DNA from: Azospirillum formosense
GTDB taxonomy: Bacteria; Pseudomonadota; Alphaproteobacteria; Azospirillales; Azospirillaceae
Assembly (NCBI RefSeq): GCF_040500525.1
Contig: NZ_CP159402.1
Location: 1,108,501-1,172,500, forward strand
DNA: 64,000 nt
Direction: 5' to 3'
Below the pieces are notes generated by a model. That model was not told the DNA's origin, made no database searches, and worked only from the letters and a program-made list of their open reading frames with translations. The translations under genes and the position numbers were made by a program. Below, piece by piece: positions 30,011-39,263 of this stretch; positions within the stretch are counted from its first letter, which is position 1; each line of letters begins with the position of its first letter.

Positions 30011-33000
30011 TCGGAGATCACCGCGATGGCCGCCGCCGAGATGGCGAGCTGGCCGAGGATCGTTCCCATGTTCTTGGAGAATTCCATGAGGTCGAACGGC
30101 TTCGGGTCGCGTGGCACCACGATGGACGAGCCGGGCGGGATCGCCGTCACCGTGTGGTTCCAGGAGGAGAGGGACAGCGGCTGCGCCCGCCCGTCCGGCA
30201 ACACCAGGAAGATGCGGCCGTCGTCGGCGTTGCGGCTCGCTCCGCCCGCGTCGCGCAGATAGGCCTCGGCGGTCTTCCCGCTGACGAACTGGGCGGCGGT
30301 CGGGTGCAGGACCTCGCCGGTCACGGTGACGGTCAGCGGGCGTTTCGGGACCAGGATGCGGTCGTCCGGCTCCAGCAGCACATCCAGTTCCGGCCGCTGG
30401 CGCAGCACCTGGGGGTCCGCCTCGACGACGATGCGGCCCAGCGGTTCGACGCCGCGCAGCTGGGTGGCGAGCTGCCGGGCCAGCCCGACCACATCGGAGC
30501 GCGCGGCCTCGCCCTTCTCGACCTCCTGCACCATCCAGCGCTCCAAGTCGCGGGCCTGCTGGTCGAACCAGGCGCGCTCGCGCTTGCGTTCGCTGTCGCG
30601 CAGGAAGCTGGTGCCGGCGGGATAGGCCTCCTCCGTCAGGCCGCCGGCCCGGTCGATCAGCGAGGACAGCGTCTCGCCGCGCGCCACGTCGTAACGGCCG
30701 GGGCGGCGCACCGCGCCGGAGATGGCGACCGCCCGCGCCTCCAACGCCTGCGGCATCGGATTGACGCGCAGGCTGTCGCCCGGATGCAGCGCCGTCCGGG
30801 CGGACGCCCCGTCGCGGAGGTCCAGGCGGCGGCGCTGGCCGGTGGCGGCGGTGATCTCCAGGCTGGCGAGGTCGGCGGTCGCGGCGGGGCCGCCGGCGGT
30901 CGCCAAGAGCGCCTCGACGGTCGCCGTCTCCGCCACGGGGTAGGTGCCGGGCAGGCGCACGGCGCCGCCCACCTGCACCCCGCGCTCCCGCACCAGCGCC
31001 GCGACGTCGCCGGGGAGGGCCGGCTCGGGCAGGGTTGGCGCCCCGTCGGTCCGGCCGTCGCCGTCCGTGGCATTGGCCAGCGCCCGGACCTCGGCGGAGG
31101 AAAGCAGGCGCACCCGATCGCCATCGGCGAGCGCGCGGTTCGCCTGACCGGAAGCCACCTCCTGCGGCGAGAAGGGAAGCAGGCGGCGGGCGAGGGTGCG
31201 GCGGTCGAAGCGCTCGATGACTCCCAGAAGGGGATAGACGTCCCGCATCGGCGCATCGCCGCCGCTCAAGGCGTCGCGCAGCGTGGCTCCCCCCGCCAGG
31301 GGGCGGACGCCGGGGCGGCGGGTGTGGCCGGTCAACTCGTAGACGGGCTCGTCCGGCTCCAGGATGGAGCCGGGTGCCGCCGCGCGGCGTGACGATCCGA
31401 GCCCGGCGGAGGGCGTGTCGTAAGGACCGGATTCCGGGCCGCCTGCGGCAAGCGCCAGCTCCGCGGCGCTCCTCCGCCCGGCGGAGGGATAGAAGCCGGG
31501 CCTGGGCACCCCACCCATCAGGAGCGTGGAGTGCTCCAGCGCGAAGACGAGCAGGTCGGGAATGGCGTCGAACAGGGGCGGACAGGGCGTGCGCCCGCCG
31601 GTCAGCCGCGCCGCCGCCCGCGCCTGGGGACCGCTGGCGAGGGGACCGTCCGGCTGCGCCGTCAGCGCGCGGGCCAGCACGACCAGACCGCGGCAGGCGT
31701 CGGGGGCCGGCTCGCGCGCACCGCGCAGCAGCGCCAGCACCGGTTCGGCGGTGAGGAAATCCACCTCTTCCGCGCCCAGCACGTAGAGGACGTCGTTCTC
31801 GGCCAGGGGACGGCGGTCGCGGCCGTTGAGCACGCCCGACAGGTCGACCGGCTGGAGGACACGCGCGCCGCTCCCCGGACTGGTCGAGGCGAGCACCGCG
31901 AAGGGAAGATAGGGGGCCGGCCCCAGATCCGTTGACGAGACCAGGGCGGCGATGGTCGGGGTCCGCGCCAGCGCCCGCGGACCGGGGCGCAGGACATGGC
32001 CTTCCAGACGCAGGTCGCCGCGCCGGTCCTCACGGCGCGGCGCCAGCAGCAGAAGGTCGCCGTCGCCCAACGGGGGGGCGTCGGTCTCGGGCAGTTCCTC
32101 GGCCCGCTCCTCACCGTTCGGGCCGATGGCGTAGCGCAACGCCCGATGGGCGCCGGGCCGCAGCAGGCCGCCGGCCAGCTCCCGCGCCATGGCGACGGGC
32201 AGGCGGTCCTGGCCGGGGGGAAGCTCATAGACGCCGGGGCGTTTCAGCGGGCCGGCCAGCGCCACGGTGGGGCCAAGCGGCGGCACGAAGATGCGGTCGC
32301 CGTCACGCAGGCGCAGGCCCGCGGTCGCGCCGTCCCCGGTCATGAACAGATCGTACAGGTCGACGGGCAGCCCGCTGGACGGGCCTCCCCCGTTGCCCTG
32401 GGCATGGAAGAGGCGGATGCGGCGCAGCGACCCGGCGCGGGTGACGCCACCTGCGGCGCTCAACGCGTCGATCAGCGTCGCAAAGGCTCCCACCTCCTGC
32501 GGGCCGGGACGCGTCACGGCGCCGGTCACCTGCACGCCGATCCGCCGGATCTCGGTCACCGAGACATAAACCTCGGTGTCGGGAAAGGCGGCGGTCACGG
32601 CGTTGGACAGCTGGGCACGCAGCTCCGCCAGGGTCAGGCCCTGTGCCGCGACGGGACGGACGTCATCGGCGGTGAGCAGCCCAGCCGCGTCGATGACGTG
32701 ACGCTTGCTGGACGACTTCTGCCCGCGCAGCGTCACCAGAAGCTCGTCGCCGGGACCCAGCGTGTAGTCGGCCTGCACGCCGCCCGATCCGTCCCGCCGC
32801 GGCGGTTCCTCGCCGAACTGGTCGTAGCCGAACTGGAGGAGGACCGAACCGGCCCGTTCGCTGTAGGCGGCTTCGAGCGGCGACAGGGAGGCCGGGAGGA
32901 GGGCGGGCTTCGCTGGGGCCTGCGCTGGGGCCGGCGGGCGCGGATGAAGGGCCGGGGGGGACGGTTCCGCAGCCGATGCGGCGAGTCCCCAGGCGATCAC

Positions 33001-33036
33001 AGTCAACAGCACCAAAAGGGCGAGGAATCTGCGCAA
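30007..33036 (-). CDS. Large SLBB-repeat polysaccharide export protein (Wza-like)
   Basis: Read from the TTG at 33036, a 1009-residue protein with a signal peptide (MRRFLALLVLLTVIAWGLAASAAE). A polysaccharide-export domain follows (about 88-165; YTLGPGDELLVTLRGQ). Eight SLBB-like G-x-V-x-R-P-G-x-Y motifs then appear near residues 171, 261, 345, 508, 569, 690, 774 and 907. The C-terminus (FDLMEFSKNMGTILGQLAIS onward) ends in a hydrophobic helix. Wza-type proteins form the outer-membrane channel but are about 350-400 residues with two or three SLBB domains. An in-frame ATG at 33219 exists but would overlap the divergent gene's start and lacks a signal peptide. Confidence 0.8.
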   Translation of the reverse strand: MRRFLALLVLLTVIAWGLAASAAEPSPPALHPRPPAPAQAPAKPALLPASLSPLEAAYSERAGSVLLQFGYDQFGEEPPRRDGSGGVQADYTLGPGDELLVTLRGQKSSSKRHVIDAAGLLTADDVRPVAAQGLTLAELRAQLSNAVTAAFPDTEVYVSVTEIRRIGVQVTGAVTRPGPQEVGAFATLIDALSAAGGVTRAGSLRRIRLFHAQGNGGGPSSGLPVDLYDLFMTGDGATAGLRLRDGDRIFVPPLGPTVALAGPLKRPGVYELPPGQDRLPVAMARELAGGLLRPGAHRALRYAIGPNGEERAEELPETDAPPLGDGDLLLLAPRREDRRGDLRLEGHVLRPGPRALARTPTIAALVSSTDLGPAPYLPFAVLASTSPGSGARVLQPVDLSGVLNGRDRRPLAENDVLYVLGAEEVDFLTAEPVLALLRGAREPAPDACRGLVVLARALTAQPDGPLASGPQARAAARLTGGRTPCPPLFDAIPDLLVFALEHSTLLMGGVPRPGFYPSAGRRSAAELALAAGGPESGPYDTPSAGLGSSRRAAAPGSILEPDEPVYELTGHTRRPGVRPLAGGATLRDALSGGDAPMRDVYPLLGVIERFDRRTLARRLLPFSPQEVASGQANRALADGDRVRLLSSAEVRALANATDGDGRTDGAPTLPEPALPGDVAALVRERGVQVGGAVRLPGTYPVAETATVEALLATAGGPAATADLASLEITAATGQRRRLDLRDGASARTALHPGDSLRVNPMPQALEARAVAISGAVRRPGRYDVARGETLSSLIDRAGGLTEEAYPAGTSFLRDSERKRERAWFDQQARDLERWMVQEVEKGEAARSDVVGLARQLATQLRGVEPLGRIVVEADPQVLRQRPELDVLLEPDDRILVPKRPLTVTVTGEVLHPTAAQFVSGKTAEAYLRDAGGASRNADDGRIFLVLPDGRAQPLSLSSWNHTVTAIPPGSSIVVPRDPKPFDLMEFSKNMGTILGQLAISAAAIAVISE

Positions 33037-33217
33037 GGAGTCACACGCGGATTGTGGATAGGCCGATCTCCGGCACCATATGGGGCGTCCAGTCTGGACG
33101 CTTTTGATACTATTGCGAGCACAATCATGAAAAGGCAACGGCCAAGCTGCGTTGCCGCGCCGGTTCGCGGCGTGTAGACTGGGGGCATCGCGTGGAGCGC
33201 GCAGGAGCCGCGGGCCC

Positions 33218-33862
33218 ATGGTTGCCGGTGTATCGTCCAGTGGGGTCTATGGCGTGCCGCTCCTGCGGCCCGGCCAGCCGTTGCGCGACCGCAGGCAGGA
33301 TGGCGTGGCGGACGGCGTTCAGGACGCTGGCCGGACCGGCAGCGGTCGCAACGCCGCCGGCCAGCCGGGCACGCTGACCGACGATCAGCAACGGCAGGTT
33401 CAGGAACTCAAGCGCATCGACGCCAGCGTCCGCCAGCACGAGGCGGCGCATCAGACGGCCGGCGGCCCCCACGCGGGAGGCGCCTCCTTCACCTTCACCC
33501 GCGGCCCGGACGGCAAGAACTACGCGACCGCCGGCGAAGTCCAGGTGGATGTCGGTGGCGAGAGCGACCCCGAAGCCACCGTTCGCAAGATGGACACGGT
33601 CAAGGCGGCGGCCTTGGCGCCGTCCGACCCGTCGGCCCAGGATCTTCGCGTCGCCCAACAGGCCGACGCGGCGAAAATGCAGGCGGAGCAGGAACTGCGG
33701 CGGAAGGGGCCGGGCCCGCGCGACGGCGGCCCGTCGGATGAGCGGAAGGATGCGCCGTCCAGCGAGACCGCCGCGCCGGCGCTGGCGGCGCGCGGTGCGG
33801 CGGCGTACGAGTCGGCGTACGGCATCGGCCGGCGGACCGGCGCCGCCGGCATCATCGTCTGA
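33218..33862 (+). CDS. Putative metalloprotease, CJM1_0395/SprA-related family
   Basis: A 214-residue protein. The core (about 60-165) reads LKRIDASVRQHEAAHQTAGGPHAGG, YATAGEVQVDVGGESDPEAT and AALAPSDPSAQDLRVAQQA, the pattern of the SprA-related family annotated as putative metalloproteases. The HEAAH is the candidate zinc site. Biological role unknown. Both ends are Gly/Ala/Arg-rich and of low complexity. It is divergent from the SLBB export gene, and the two share about 180 bases for their promoters if the TTG start of the latter is right. Confidence 0.8.
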   Translation: MVAGVSSSGVYGVPLLRPGQPLRDRRQDGVADGVQDAGRTGSGRNAAGQPGTLTDDQQRQVQELKRIDASVRQHEAAHQTAGGPHAGGASFTFTRGPDGKNYATAGEVQVDVGGESDPEATVRKMDTVKAAALAPSDPSAQDLRVAQQADAAKMQAEQELRRKGPGPRDGGPSDERKDAPSSETAAPALAARGAAAYESAYGIGRRTGAAGIIV

Positions 33863-33887
33863 CGCCGGGCGGTCCGGTTTCGGGATG

Positions 33888-34784
33888 TCAGCGGCGGACG
33901 GGGGATTCGCCGTCGAGGGTCAGCAGCGGGCCGTACAGCTCCGGCCGGCGGTCGCGGAAGATGCCCCAGGACGCGCGCTGCGCGGCGATGCGGTCGAGGT
34001 CGAAGCTGGCGGTCAGGACCGTCTCGCTGTCACGGTCGGCCTGCGCGACCAGTTCCCCGGTCGGCCCGGCGATGAAGGACGACCCGTAGAAGGTGATTCC
34101 GCAGGTCTCGCCCTCTTCCCGTCCGACGCGGTTGGAGGCGACCAGCGGCATCAGGTTGGCGCCGGCGTGGCCCTGCATGACCCGCGTCCAGTGGGCCTGG
34201 CTGTCCAGCGAGCCGTCCTGGGGCTCGGACCCGATGGCGGTGGGGTAGAAGAGGATTTCCGCCCCCTTCAGCGCCATGGCGCGGGCCGATTCCGGGAACC
34301 ATTGGTCCCAGCAGATCGCGCAGCCGATGGAGGCGTAGCGCGTCTTGTAGACCTGGAAGCCGGTGTCGCCGGGGTTGAAATAGTATTTTTCCTGATAGCC
34401 CGGGCCGTCCGGGATGTGGGACTTGCGGTAGACGCCCAGCACCGTGCCGTCCGCGTCGATCATGGCCAGGGAATTGTAATAGGCGTTCCGCGCCCGCTCG
34501 AAGACGCTGGTCGGGATGACCACGGAGAGTTCGCGGGCGAGCGCGCTCATCCGGGCGATCACCGGGTGATCCTCGACCGGGTGGGCGAGGGCGAACAGCT
34601 CCTGCTTCTGGTCCTTGCAGAAATAGGGCGTCTCGAACAGCTCCTGGGGCAGGATGATCTGCGCGCCGCGCGCCGCCGCGTCGCGCACGAGGCGCTCGAC
34701 GCCGTTCACATTGGCGTCGCGGTCCCAACCGCAGGCCATCTGGGTCGCCGCGACGGTGACGGTGCGTCCGGTGGTGGGGCGCAT
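33888..34784 (-). CDS. aguB: N-carbamoylputrescine amidase
   Basis: A 298-residue nitrilase-superfamily enzyme with the Glu48 (LPQELFETPYF), Lys121 (YRKSHIPDGPGYQEKYYF) and Cys158 (GCAICWDQWFPE) triad. The LFETPYFC and DQWFPES segments are typical of AguB, which converts N-carbamoylputrescine to putrescine, CO2 and ammonia. Length fits (about 290). No agmatine deiminase (aguA) is adjacent. The ATG at 34784 is chosen over a longer frame. The upstream 385-base gap is shared with the divergent MarR gene. Confidence 0.92.
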   Translation of the reverse strand: MRPTTGRTVTVAATQMACGWDRDANVNGVERLVRDAAARGAQIILPQELFETPYFCKDQKQELFALAHPVEDHPVIARMSALARELSVVIPTSVFERARNAYYNSLAMIDADGTVLGVYRKSHIPDGPGYQEKYYFNPGDTGFQVYKTRYASIGCAICWDQWFPESARAMALKGAEILFYPTAIGSEPQDGSLDSQAHWTRVMQGHAGANLMPLVASNRVGREEGETCGITFYGSSFIAGPTGELVAQADRDSETVLTASFDLDRIAAQRASWGIFRDRRPELYGPLLTLDGESPVRR

Positions 34785-35043
34785 AAGCTGGTGCTCCTGT
34801 GTTCTGGCGTGTGCTGTGCCGTGTTGGTGGGCGGATGGCCGGGTGCGCAACCCAATCCCCGCCCTGTCACAAACGTTTCAGATTCGTCCGGGTTTCCGCG
34901 CTGGACCAACCCCAGCCTTCGCCGTCGGGCGCGCGCAGAACCCGACAGTCATTCGCATAACTACAAAAAGGACTGGTCAGGAACCGCTCTCCGATTGCTC
35001 GGCATATTATTGCATGCATGAGAAATTTAAATATTCAATTGCT

Positions 35044-35071
35044 TTGCGATTTTTCCGAGAAAAGATATGAT
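35044..35071 (+). promoter_or_regulatory. Candidate sigma-70 promoter of the MarR gene
   Basis: TTGCGA and TATGAT are separated by 16 bases in a markedly AT-rich stretch. Transcription would begin near 35078. This makes a start codon at 35140 or 35170 more likely than the TTG at 35080. The rest of the 385-base gap from 34785 shows no gene. Confidence 0.45.
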
Positions 35072-35169
35072 CGGCTAAGTTGATTTCGTCCGCTGCACCG
35101 CACCACGGCCTGTCGGACGTTTGCCGAGAGATCGTCGTCATGGTCGGACGTTTCAAGAGACAGGAACCC

Positions 35170-35664
35170 ATGTTCGCCGAGCCGCAACGCGAGGATGCCG
35201 CCGGAGTTCCGCAGTCCGGCGCGACCCTGCCGCGGGCCGTGCGGGAGGCGCACCGCGCGCTCACGCGTGCGCTGCAGGTTCGCATCGTCGACCACGGCGT
35301 CAGCATGGGGCAATGGTATTTTCTTCGCGCCCTCTGGGACGAGGACGGGCTGACCCAGCGCGAGTTGAGCCAGCGGGTCGGCATGATGGAGCCCACCACC
35401 GTGACCGCGCTGAACAATCTGGAGCGGTGCGATCTCGTTCAACGGGTGCGCAACCCTCACGACCGGCGCAAGGTGAACATCTACCTGACGCCGAAGGGCA
35501 AGGCGCTGCGCGCCGAGATCCTGCCCTGCGCCGAGGAGATCGAGGAGAGCGCCACCCAGGGCATATCGTCGGACGAACTGGCGCTGACCGTCAGCGTGTT
35601 GCGCCGCGTGTCCGCCAACCTCGGCGGCCCGCCCCCCATCGGCGGGGATGATGATCTGGGATGA
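35170..35664 (+). CDS. MarR-family transcriptional regulator
   Basis: A 164-residue winged-helix regulator from the ATG at 35170. An ATG at 35140 is also possible. The core reads LRALWDEDGLTQRELSQRVGMMEPTTVTALNNLERCDLVQRVRNPHDRRKVNIYLTPKG, the classic MarR pattern with the DRR wing. MarR proteins usually sense phenolic or oxidising small molecules. It is divergent from aguB. The target is unknown. Confidence 0.88.
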   Translation: MFAEPQREDAAGVPQSGATLPRAVREAHRALTRALQVRIVDHGVSMGQWYFLRALWDEDGLTQRELSQRVGMMEPTTVTALNNLERCDLVQRVRNPHDRRKVNIYLTPKGKALRAEILPCAEEIEESATQGISSDELALTVSVLRRVSANLGGPPPIGGDDDLG

Positions 35665-35706
35665 CGCACAGGGCGATGGCCCGTCGTCCCGGATCGGTCG
35701 CGCCGG

Positions 35707-37017
35707 TCAATCGTCGAGATCGGGGGGCGGCGGCAGGCTGGCCCCGGTCAGGTTGGCGCCGGTGAATCGCGCGTCGCGGATGTTCGCGTCGCTCAGAATG
35801 GCCCCGGTGAGGTCGGCGCTGGAAAAATCGCAACCGGCGAGGTTGGCGCCGCGCATGTTGGTGCGGATGCAGGAGGCTCCGGTGAAGGTGCTGCCCGTCA
35901 GATTCGCCGCCCACAGCCGTCCGGTCGGCCGGCCGTCCGGACCTTTGATGTCCACCCAGCCGATGCCCGCCCCGTCGAACCGGGCTCCGGTCAGGTTGGT
36001 GCCGCGAAGCGTCGCCCCGTCGAGGATGGCGCCGCTGAAATCGCTGCCGCTCAGGTCGGCGGCGGAGATGTCGCACATGATGAGCAGGGAGTCGCGCATC
36101 TTGGCACCGACCAGCCGAACTCCGCGCAGGTTCGCTCCTGACAGGTTCACGCCGTGAAGGTCGATGTGCGACAGGTCCGCCCCGCTGAGGTCGGCGCGCG
36201 ACCCCATGGCGCCGTTGGTGTTGATCCAGGTGTAATGATTGTGCAGGGCTTCCTGGATCTGGATCGAGAAATTCTCGGCGGAGCGCGCCATGTTGGCGCC
36301 CGTCGTGTCCGCCCCGGCAAGGTCGGTCCCCTCCATCTTCGCGCCCTGGAGGTCGGCGTTGCGCAGGTTGGCGCCGGCCAGGACCGCGCCGTTCAGGTTG
36401 GCATCGCGCAGGACGGCGCCCTGGAGATTGACTCCGGACAGGTTGCAGCCGCGCAGGTCGGCGCGGGCAAGGTTGCAGTTCTTCATGGTCGAGCGCATCA
36501 GCGTGGCCCCGGCCATCAACGCCCCTTCGCAATCCGCGCCGTTCATCGACACGTCGGTCAGGTCGGCGCCGGACAGGTTGGCGTTCGACATCATCGCGTC
36601 GTCCATGTCGCTGCCAGACAGGTCGGACCGCACGAAGTCGAGCCCCTTGCTGCCGTTCGCCCCGCTTCCGCCGTAGAGCAGCGCGCCGCCGCGCAGGTCG
36701 GCCTCCTTCAGGATGGCGCGTTTGAGCTTCGCGCCGCGCATGTGGGCGCCGCGCAGATCGGCCCGGTAGAAGTTGCAGCCGGTCAGGTCGGCCTTGGTCA
36801 GGTGGGCGGCGAACAGGTCGGCGTGGCTGAGATTCGCGTTGGAGAGGTCGCAATGGGCCATGTTGGCCCCTGACAGTTTACCCTGCGTCAGCTCCACCCC
36901 GGCGAGATTCGATCCCTCCAGGTTGGTCATGGTCAGGTTGGCGCGGGTGCCGCCCGACCGGTTCTTCAGCCAACGCTCGTGCTTTTCCAGCACGGCGACC
37001 AACTCATGTGGCGTCAT
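35707..37017 (-). CDS. Pentapeptide-repeat protein
   Basis: A 436-residue protein that is almost entirely A(D/N)LxG/A-type pentapeptides (SNANLSGADLTDVSMNGAD and so on). It should form a right-handed quadrilateral beta-helix of many coils. The repeats start near residue 25 after a short helical head (MTPHELVAVLEKHERWLK). A less regular segment with HNHYTWIN lies in the middle, and the second half is also repeat. Some relatives (Qnr, MfpA) mimic DNA and protect gyrase, but most have unknown roles, and this one is larger than those. It is divergent from phoU. Confidence 0.85.
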   Translation of the reverse strand: MTPHELVAVLEKHERWLKNRSGGTRANLTMTNLEGSNLAGVELTQGKLSGANMAHCDLSNANLSHADLFAAHLTKADLTGCNFYRADLRGAHMRGAKLKRAILKEADLRGGALLYGGSGANGSKGLDFVRSDLSGSDMDDAMMSNANLSGADLTDVSMNGADCEGALMAGATLMRSTMKNCNLARADLRGCNLSGVNLQGAVLRDANLNGAVLAGANLRNADLQGAKMEGTDLAGADTTGANMARSAENFSIQIQEALHNHYTWINTNGAMGSRADLSGADLSHIDLHGVNLSGANLRGVRLVGAKMRDSLLIMCDISAADLSGSDFSGAILDGATLRGTNLTGARFDGAGIGWVDIKGPDGRPTGRLWAANLTGSTFTGASCIRTNMRGANLAGCDFSSADLTGAILSDANIRDARFTGANLTGASLPPPPDLDD

Positions 37018-37196
37018 GACCCCGTCCGACAATCGGCCCGTTCCCGGCGCGAGGGGGATGGGCGCGGTTACTCCAGCGCTTTGGCAGTGTCATGAGATAA
37101 TCTGCTTTAATTGTTAACATGCCGTTCCGTTGCCGGTCACCATGCGGCGTCGGACCGGTGCGCGGCTGCGAAGACACAAGGAAGAGGGGGCTTGGA

Positions 37197-37907
37197 ATGA
37201 CCGGGGGACACACGGTGGCGGCCTTCGATGCCGAACTGGCGCACCTGCATCAGATCATCGTGACCATGGGGCGGCGGGTGGAGGAGCAGTTCACCGCCGC
37301 GCTGCAGGCCATCGCCGAGCGGGACGCCGGGAAAGCCGCTCGGGTGATCGAGGCGGACGCCGAGATCGATCGGCTGGAACTTGAACTGGAGGCGCTGAGC
37401 GTGCGGTTGCTGGCCCTGCGCCAGCCGATGGCGAAGGATTTGCGCGACATCGTGTCGGCGCTCAAGATCGCCTCGAACCTGGAACGCATGGGCGATTTTG
37501 CGAGCTCGGTCGCCAAGCGCGCGGTCACCCTGGCGGACCTGCCGACGGAACCGCCCGTCGCGTCGCTGGCCTGGATGGGCGAGACGGTGCTCGGCATGAT
37601 CCGCGACGTGGTGACCGCCTATGACGAACAGGACGCCGAACGGGCGATGGCCGTCCGCAACCGGGATGGCCAAGTCGACGCGGCCTACACCAGCCTGTTC
37701 CGCGAATTCCTGACCTACATGATGGAGTCGCCAGCCCAGATTACCGGCTGCACCCATCTGCTGTTCGTGGCGAAGTCCATCGAGCGGGCCGGGGACCATG
37801 CCACGAACGTCGCGGAAAACATCTGCTACATCGTCCGGGGACGCTTGCCGTCCGAGGAGCGCGCCAAGGGCGACCTCAGCAGCTTTACGGTGGTGGAGCG
37901 GGAATAG
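37197..37907 (+). CDS. phoU: Phosphate signalling complex protein PhoU
   Basis: A 236-residue all-helical protein with two PhoU repeats. These include MAKDLRDIVSALKIASNLERMGDFASSVAKR and the second copy ITGCTHLLFVAKSIERAGDHATNVAENI. PhoU links the Pst phosphate transporter to PhoR/PhoB signalling. It is normally in a pst operon, but here it stands alone after a pentapeptide-repeat gene. The ATG at 37197 follows AAGAGGGGG and drops a non-conserved leader. Confidence 0.93.
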   Translation: MTGGHTVAAFDAELAHLHQIIVTMGRRVEEQFTAALQAIAERDAGKAARVIEADAEIDRLELELEALSVRLLALRQPMAKDLRDIVSALKIASNLERMGDFASSVAKRAVTLADLPTEPPVASLAWMGETVLGMIRDVVTAYDEQDAERAMAVRNRDGQVDAAYTSLFREFLTYMMESPAQITGCTHLLFVAKSIERAGDHATNVAENICYIVRGRLPSEERAKGDLSSFTVVERE

Positions 37908-37970
37908 GCGCGCAGCGCGCGCCCATCGCACTGGCCGGTCAGGCTGGCGGTCGCGGTTTGATTCGGCGCC

Positions 37971-38195
37971 TCAATGCTTGGGGCGCCAGCCGCTCCCATC
38001 CGGTTCGTAACGCCGCCGAACCGCGGCCCAGGCGACCTTGTGGGCCAGACGCTCGCGCTGCAGGGCCTGACGGGCGTCCGGCGACCGGCATCCCTGCCAA
38101 GTGTGATTGAAGGCCGACCGGTAAATGTCCTGCGCCGGCGGCGGCAGGCATCGCTTCACCGATTCGGGCAATTCGGTGTTTCGGCGGAAGGTCAT
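37971..38195 (-). CDS. chaB: ChaB-family protein
   Basis: A 74-residue protein reading MTFRRNTELPESVKRCLPPPAQDIYRSAFNHTW, then HKVAWAAVRRRY. This matches the ChaB family (LPESVK...LPxxAQDIYxxAFN...HKVAWAAVK) in length and order. ChaB was first named as a regulator of the cation transporter ChaA, but that role is weakly supported and no chaA is here. The ATG has a GGAGGA ribosome site. Confidence 0.87.
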   Translation of the reverse strand: MTFRRNTELPESVKRCLPPPAQDIYRSAFNHTWQGCRSPDARQALQRERLAHKVAWAAVRRRYEPDGSGWRPKH

Positions 38196-38344
38196 CGGGC
38201 GTTCCTCCGGCTTATGCTTGCTTGGTTGTCGCCAGTATAGCCGCTATTCCACTGGAGTCCGTAGGGCTTTTTCCTGCGGCGTTGGAGGTAGGCGGGAGGG
38301 AGGAGTGGATTAGGCCGAAGGATCGATGCCGAAATCCGGCCATG

Positions 38345-38382
38345 AAAAAAGCCCTTCCCCGAGCGGTGGGGAAGGGCTTTTT
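38345..38382. terminator. Strong bidirectional terminator
   Basis: A perfect 15-bp stem, AAAAAGCCCTTCCCC / GGGGAAGGGCTTTTT, with a 7-base loop. It has an A run on one side and a T run on the other, so it can end transcripts from either strand. It lies between chaB's upstream region and the HTH gene's 3' end at 38427. Confidence 0.9.
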
Positions 38383-38426
38383 GGTGACCCAGGCAGCGTT
38401 GCGACGACCCGTACTGATGGCCTGTC

Positions 38427-39263
38427 TTACGGCGTGCGGCGCGCGGTGCGGTGCGCCGGGATCGGAATGGGCCGGATCGCCTGCTCTTCGCGGCGGCTGG
38501 CGGACATGTCGATCTCGATGCGGGCCAAGGCCTTGCGCAATTCGTGCACCGCTTCCGACAGCGTCTGGATCGACGCTTCGCCGGGCTGCTGGCGCCACCC
38601 GCGGTAGGCGTTCAGGCACCCGCGCGCGGTGTCGCGCAGCCGCGCCTCGACGGCGTCGACCGGCGGCGGGTTGGTGCCGGCCGGGCGGTTCGCATCCGTC
38701 GTCGCCGCCGCCGTCGCCGGCTGGGCGGCGGCTTGGGCGGGAGCCGCCGCCGGCTGGACCGGGGCCGGCTGGGGAGCCGGCTGCGATTCCGGACGGTTCA
38801 GCCGCAGGGTCTCGGTCTGGACCGGAGCGGACGGCTGCGCCGGCGCAGGCTGCGAAGTCGCGGCCTGGACAGCCGCCGGAGCCGCTGCCGGTGCAGCGGT
38901 CTGGGCGGCCGGAGCGGGAGCCGGCGCGGCCGCGCGGCGCGCGGGCTTCACCGGCGCCGGCGCTTCCGGAACGGCTTCCGGAGCGGGGGCGGGCGGCGGC
39001 TCCTCAGCCATGGCGTCGCCGGCCGGCGCTTCCGCGACGTCGTCGGTGACGGCACCGTCCTCTACCGGCGCGTCCTTCTCGCTGGCCGCTTCCGCCTTGC
39101 GGATGATGTAGGAGATGGCGCTGGGCGTGCATTCGAATTCACGCGCGATCGCCGACAGGGTGACGCCGGAACGGTAACGCTCAAGAATTTGCGGCCACGC
39201 CGACTGGGGGATTCGTCCGCGCTTCTTCGGAGCCTCCGGTTCGGACCCGGTTTCTGCGTTCAT
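38427..39263 (-). CDS. HTH protein with long Ala/Pro-rich linker and conserved tail
   Basis: A 278-residue protein from the ATG at 39263. An in-frame ATG at 39299 adds MTQNSLWQPSDI. Residues about 13-58 (RGRIPQSAWPQILERYRSGVTLSAIAREFECTPSAISYIIRKAE) form a resolvase/MarR-like helix-turn-helix. Residues about 75-195 are almost only Ala, Pro and Gln. The C-terminal 80 residues (VEARLRDTARGCLNAYRGWRQQ, VHELRKALARIEIDM) are ordered again. It may be a DNA-binding regulator with a flexible linker to a helical domain. The gene is not recognised as a named family. Confidence 0.72.
   Translation of the reverse strand: MNAETGSEPEAPKKRGRIPQSAWPQILERYRSGVTLSAIAREFECTPSAISYIIRKAEAASEKDAPVEDGAVTDDVAEAPAGDAMAEEPPPAPAPEAVPEAPAPVKPARRAAAPAPAPAAQTAAPAAAPAAVQAATSQPAPAQPSAPVQTETLRLNRPESQPAPQPAPVQPAAAPAQAAAQPATAAATTDANRPAGTNPPPVDAVEARLRDTARGCLNAYRGWRQQPGEASIQTLSEAVHELRKALARIEIDMSASRREEQAIRPIPIPAHRTARRTP

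Noticed and set aside
35707..37017. Dense short DNA repeats that could suggest a repeat array
   Set aside because: They are explained by the pentapeptide-repeat protein. Each repeat is a 15-base codon block with variable codons.
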